Origin: Clostridiaceae bacterium
Lineage (GTDB): Bacteria; Bacillota; Clostridia; Oscillospirales; Butyricicoccaceae
Assembly: GCA_018383195.1 (NCBI GenBank)
Contig: JAGZOP010000001.1
Coordinates: 62,001-126,000, forward strand
Direction: 5' to 3'
Length of the DNA: 64,000 nucleotides
Numbering within the stretch: position 1 is the first letter of the stretch; every line of letters begins with the position of its first letter. The notes below the pieces were generated by a model. That model did not search any database. It was not told where the DNA came from and was given only the letters and a program-made list of their open reading frames with translations. Made by a program: the position numbers and the translations under genes. Below are positions 60,679 through 64,000 of the stretch, in pieces.

Positions 60679-61596
60679 TTATTCCGTAATCGGCGGCAGC
60701 AAAGCTTCCAAAAACTCTGATCGGTTAAAGTCCATCAGGTCGTCGATGCCTTCGCCCACGCCGACCAACTTCACCGGCACGCCAAGTCCAGCCGAGATTG
60801 CAACTACAATGCCGCCCTTTGCGGTACCATCCAGCTTGGTCAGGATGATGCCGGTCAGCTTTGCCGCCTTATTGAATTCTTCCGCCTGATGCACTGCATT
60901 CTGACCGGTGGTCGCGTCAAGCACGAGCAGGGTCTCACGCGAGGAGTTTGGCAGCTCACGGGTCAGGATACGGTCGATCTTTGCCAGCTCGTTCATCAGA
61001 TTCGCCTTGTTGTGCAGGCGTCCCGCTGTGTCGATGATGATGACATCACAGCCGCGCGCTTTTGCCGCCGCAACCGCGTCAAATACCACCGCTGCCGGGT
61101 CTGCACCCTCGCCATGGCGTACAATTTCTGCGCCCGCGCGCTTCGCCCAGATTTCAAGCTGATCGGCAGCCGCTGCGCGGAAGGTGTCCGCTGCTGCGAG
61201 CATGACGCGCTTGCCCTCATTGACATACCGCGCCGCAAGTTTGCCGATGGAGGTGGTCTTGCCCACGCCATTGACGCCGATCACCAGCACAACCGCTGGC
61301 GCGCCCGAAATATCCAGCACAGTATCTTCGAGCATCATATCTGTCAATACATCTTTGAGCAGACAGCGCAGTTCCATACTTGTATTGACTTTCTGGTGCT
61401 GTGCACGATTTTTCAGTTCTGCACGCGCCTTCGCCGCGACACTCGCGCCCAGATCAGACAGAATCATCGCTTCTTCCAGTTCGTCAAGCAGATCGTCATC
61501 CACTTCGACAAACGAAGCCATGATGTCCTCAAACTGCTGCGTGACCGCCTCGGTCGTTTTTTTCAGTCCTTGCTTAATCTTATCAAAAAATCCCAT
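60679..61596 (-). CDS. ftsY: Signal recognition particle receptor FtsY
   Basis: 305 aa. A short N domain, then NG GTPase motifs: G1 GVNGVGKTTSIGKLA, DTFRAAAADQL, DTAGR, TKLDGTAKGG and GVGEGIDDL. Lacks the long acidic N-terminal region of the E. coli protein, as usual in Bacillota. It receives SRP at the membrane. Confidence 0.97.
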   Translation of the reverse strand: MGFFDKIKQGLKKTTEAVTQQFEDIMASFVEVDDDLLDELEEAMILSDLGASVAAKARAELKNRAQHQKVNTSMELRCLLKDVLTDMMLEDTVLDISGAPAVVLVIGVNGVGKTTSIGKLAARYVNEGKRVMLAAADTFRAAAADQLEIWAKRAGAEIVRHGEGADPAAVVFDAVAAAKARGCDVIIIDTAGRLHNKANLMNELAKIDRILTRELPNSSRETLLVLDATTGQNAVHQAEEFNKAAKLTGIILTKLDGTAKGGIVVAISAGLGVPVKLVGVGEGIDDLMDFNRSEFLEALLPPITE

Positions 61597-61621
61597 AATA
61601 ACCTCACTCTTTTTATTTAGA

Positions 61622-61731
61622 TTGGAGAGTGGAGATTAGAGATTGCAGAGTGCAGAGTGTAGAGTGTCTATCTTAACTCTTAACTCTTAACTCTTAACTC
61701 TTAACTCTCAACTCTTAACTCTCAACTCTCC
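61622..61731. repeat. Heptad tandem repeats in inverted orientation
   Basis: Left half: six purine-rich heptads (GGAGAGT, GGAGATT, AGAGATT, GCAGAGT twice, GTAGAGT) at 61624-61665. Right half: eight heptads at 61673-61728, TTAACTC five times, then TCAACTC, TTAACTC, TCAACTC. The halves can pair imperfectly. Fills the gap between ftsY and smc. Confidence 0.8.
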
Positions 61732-61735
61732 ATTT

Positions 61736-64000
61736 TCAATTTTTCATGATTTTCTTTTCCGCTTCCGCAAGATTGAGCATCAGCATACGGCTCACACCCT
61801 GCTCCTGCATGGTCACGCCGTACAGTATGTCGGCAGCCTCCATGGTTCCGCGCCGGTGTGTGATGATGATAAACTGCGTCTGCTCCGACAGCCGCTTGAC
61901 ATATGCGGCAAACCGCGCGACGTTCACATCATCAAGCGCCGCTTCAATCTCATCGAGCACCGAAAACGGTGTCGGGCGCAGCTTCAAAATTGCAAAATAC
62001 AGCGCAATGGCAACAAACGCCTTTTCGCCGCCTGAGAGCAGCGTAATTGTTTTGACCGCCTTTCCCGGCGGGCAAACCAGAATATCAATCCCGCAGTTCA
62101 AAATGTCCGCCGTGTCCGCAAGCTGCAATTCGGCATGCCCTCCGCCAAAAATCTCCCGAAATGTCTGTCCGAAAAAGGCATTCAGCTTGGCGAACTCGGT
62201 GGCAAACACCTTTTTCATATTGAGGGTCAGCTGTGCAATCAACTGGTGCAGTTCGCGCTGCGCGGTTTCCAGATCATCCTTTTGCCCACCGAGGAACGTA
62301 ATGCGTTCCATAAGCGTATCATATTCCTGCGTTGCGTCCAGATTGACGTTGCCGAGCGCACGCATTTGTCCGCGCAGTTCCTCCACACGGCGTTCTGCCG
62401 CAGACGGGTCGGGCAGGTCGGCTGCAATTTGCGCTGCCGGAGTCGGGGTCAGTTCATAGTTTTCCCACATCTTCGTCAGGATTTGCGTTTCCCGCTCATT
62501 TTGCTGCTCCAGACGCGTCGTTAGTCGGGATTTTTCCCGTTCCAGATTCAAAATCTCCTCATTTTGCGCCTGCGTATCCTGATCGGCTTGCGTTTTTTCC
62601 CGCTCAAGCTGCATGCGCCTGCCCGCAGTTTTTTGAATGCTGTCCCGCAAGGCATCCGCGCCCCCACCATCCTTCTGCATGGCAGCTTCCGCTTCCCGCA
62701 GCGCAGCCGTATCGCTTTCGATACTCCGCGCAAATGTTTGGAGCGTCTGCTCCACGCCAGACAGTTCCCGCACCATTTCTCCGTGCAGGCGCTCCAAATC
62801 GTCCAGTGCACGGCGTTCTGCGGCTGCTTCCGTCCGATTTTCTGCCACAGCAGTCTGAAGGGCTGCCTGCTGTGCCGCCGCGTGAGCCCGCTCATCTTCC
62901 ACCCGGGCAAGGGCGGTGTCCTGCGCGGCACATGCCGCTTGCAGTTTTGCAGCCTGCTCCTGCCCCAAACGCAGCATTTCCCGCTTTTCGGCAATGGTCC
63001 GTTCATATTCCGTCCGCGCCTTGGCAAGACCGTCCCGCTCACGGGTCAGCGCTTCATCCCGCCGCTGCATATTGTCCAGCAGCGCACCATGCTGTGCAAG
63101 GACCGTCGTGATGCGGACCTCGTCGCTCTGTGCCTGTGCGCATTTTTGCTCCATCTGCTTGCGGGCATCCGCGCACGCCGCAAGCGACTCCTGCGCGGAG
63201 CGCAGCCTGCGCTCCGCCTCCTCAGCCTGCTGTTTGAGCAGGATTTGTTTACGCTCCAATTCCCGCAGGGCTTCGGCGCGCGCCAATGCGCCGGTTCCTT
63301 TGGAAACTGAGCCGCCTGTCATCGCGCCGCCGGTTTGAATGATCTGACCATCCAATGTGACAATCCGGAAGCGATACCGATACGCCCGCGCAAGCGCAAG
63401 CGCCGCGTCCAGATTTTCGGCAACGACTGTGCGCGCAAGCAGGTTTTGAACAATCCCGCGGTATTCCTCTGCACAGTCCACCAACTTGTCTGCCGTCCCC
63501 AAACTACCCGAAAATTCCTCCACGCCCTGCTCGCGCAGCGACACGGGTTTGATTGTATCCATAGGAAGGAACGTTGCGCGGCCGCTGTCGCTGCGCCGCA
63601 AAAACGCAATCGCATCTTTGGCATCCTGCGCAGTCTCGACCACGAGATGGGACGCTGATGCGCCGAGCGCAGTTTCGATGGCGGTCACATAGGCGGCTTC
63701 GACATGTAGCAGCGACGAAACCGGGCCGCGTATGCCGCGCTGCGCACCGGATTGCGCGCGCTTCATCACCCGCTTGACCGCTCCCGAAAACCCTTCATAC
63801 TCTCTCTGCATCTCGCGCAGCATATGTATACGGTTTTGACTGTCGCTCCACGCGGTTCTGCATGCCGCAAGCGTCGCTTCACAGGCATCTGTCTGCGCAC
63901 GGCATTCACGTTCTTTTTCAGCAGCCGCAGACAGCCGTTTTTTGGCATCTGCAAGGATATGCAGACACTCCTGCTGTTTGGCGATGTGCCCGTCATGAAT
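61736..64000 (-). CDS. smc: Chromosome segregation protein SMC (partial, N-terminus outside window)
   Basis: 755 residues of the C-terminal part; the frame stays open to the window edge. A coiled-coil end leads to the hinge (about 63820-63330: GFSGAVKRVM, SSLLHVEAAYVTAIETALG, VVETAQDAKDAIAFL and GGAMTGGSVSKG), a second long coiled coil, then the ATPase half with LLSGGEKAFVAIALYFAIL (signature) and FSVLDEIEAALDDVNV (Walker B). SMC compacts and segregates the chromosome. Followed by ftsY, a common pair in Bacillota. Confidence 0.97.
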   Translation of the reverse strand: MHDGHIAKQQECLHILADAKKRLSAAAEKERECRAQTDACEATLAACRTAWSDSQNRIHMLREMQREYEGFSGAVKRVMKRAQSGAQRGIRGPVSSLLHVEAAYVTAIETALGASASHLVVETAQDAKDAIAFLRRSDSGRATFLPMDTIKPVSLREQGVEEFSGSLGTADKLVDCAEEYRGIVQNLLARTVVAENLDAALALARAYRYRFRIVTLDGQIIQTGGAMTGGSVSKGTGALARAEALRELERKQILLKQQAEEAERRLRSAQESLAACADARKQMEQKCAQAQSDEVRITTVLAQHGALLDNMQRRDEALTRERDGLAKARTEYERTIAEKREMLRLGQEQAAKLQAACAAQDTALARVEDERAHAAAQQAALQTAVAENRTEAAAERRALDDLERLHGEMVRELSGVEQTLQTFARSIESDTAALREAEAAMQKDGGGADALRDSIQKTAGRRMQLEREKTQADQDTQAQNEEILNLEREKSRLTTRLEQQNERETQILTKMWENYELTPTPAAQIAADLPDPSAAERRVEELRGQMRALGNVNLDATQEYDTLMERITFLGGQKDDLETAQRELHQLIAQLTLNMKKVFATEFAKLNAFFGQTFREIFGGGHAELQLADTADILNCGIDILVCPPGKAVKTITLLSGGEKAFVAIALYFAILKLRPTPFSVLDEIEAALDDVNVARFAAYVKRLSEQTQFIIITHRRGTMEAADILYGVTMQEQGVSRMLMLNLAEAEKKIMKN

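Noticed and set aside
1..64000. tRNA, rRNA, CRISPR, insertion sequences, prophage
   Set aside because: No cloverleaf, rRNA segment, regular direct-repeat array, transposase or integrase was found on either strand.

Overview
The window is chromosomal DNA of a spore-forming member of the Bacillota, class Clostridia. The support is an alpha/beta-type small acid-soluble spore protein, a BofA-like protein, a SpoIID-type protein, CotH, a T-box, a lysine riboswitch, LicT/GlpP-type antitermination, strong AAGGAGG ribosome binding sites and several TTG/GTG starts. The moderate GC content and gene mix suggest an Oscillospirales-type gut organism; this is inference and the genus cannot be read from the sequence. 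No rRNA, tRNA, CRISPR array, phage or insertion sequence was seen.

Layout. 1-2.3 kb: a LicT-type RAT site in the leader of an off-window minus-strand gene, an aldose 1-epimerase-like gene, and a BglG/LicT antiterminator. 2.3-4.9 kb: a Tet(M)-like ribosomal protection GTPase fused to a YacP/Rae1-type NYN RNase domain. 5-15.6 kb: a likely glycerol-3-phosphate/glycerophosphodiester regulon, with a TIM-barrel isomerase and GlpP, then a promoter and leader terminator, then a four-gene ABC importer, a GlpA-like oxidase, an FAD oxidoreductase, a DUF1667 protein, a glycerophosphodiesterase and MgtC. 15.7-21.1 kb: CotH, DUF4956 and VTC-domain polyphosphate polymerase genes with a two-component system; the two promoters share a motif. 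21.2-28.2 kb: a complete trpEGDCFBA operon behind a tRNA-Trp T-box, a second hairpin and a 35-codon leader ORF that overlaps trpE. 28.3-34.1 kb: membrane proteins, a MerR regulator divergent from yitT, the spore protein, a condensation-type gene broken by an in-frame stop, and a Gfo/Idh oxidoreductase. 34.1-39.5 kb: wecA, wecB, an anchored protein, a methionine gamma-lyase family enzyme, and trpS. 39.6-41.8 kb: glpK and a zinc-ribbon membrane protein. 41.8-45 kb: asd-dapA-dapB under a lysine riboswitch. 45-47.8 kb: a SpoIID-like protein and queA. 47.9-52.1 kb: a topoisomerase IV-type pair. 52.3-64 kb: bofA, a possible structured RNA with C-rich loops, rpsU, and the housekeeping run smc-ftsY-rph-rdgB-yhbY-nadD-yqeK-LCP-rsfS-leuS, with a heptad inverted-repeat family at three gene junctions.

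How the parts connect. GlpK (glycerol to G3P), the glycerophosphodiesterase (diester to G3P) and the GlpA-like oxidase (G3P to DHAP) converge on one metabolite, and GlpP is the expected G3P sensor. Nearly every biosynthetic operon here is controlled by RNA: RAT, GlpP leader terminator, T-box plus leader peptide, and lysine riboswitch. The most unusual items are the GTPase-RNase fusion, the two-layer trp leader, the shared promoter motif around the polyphosphate module, and the C-loop RNA candidate.
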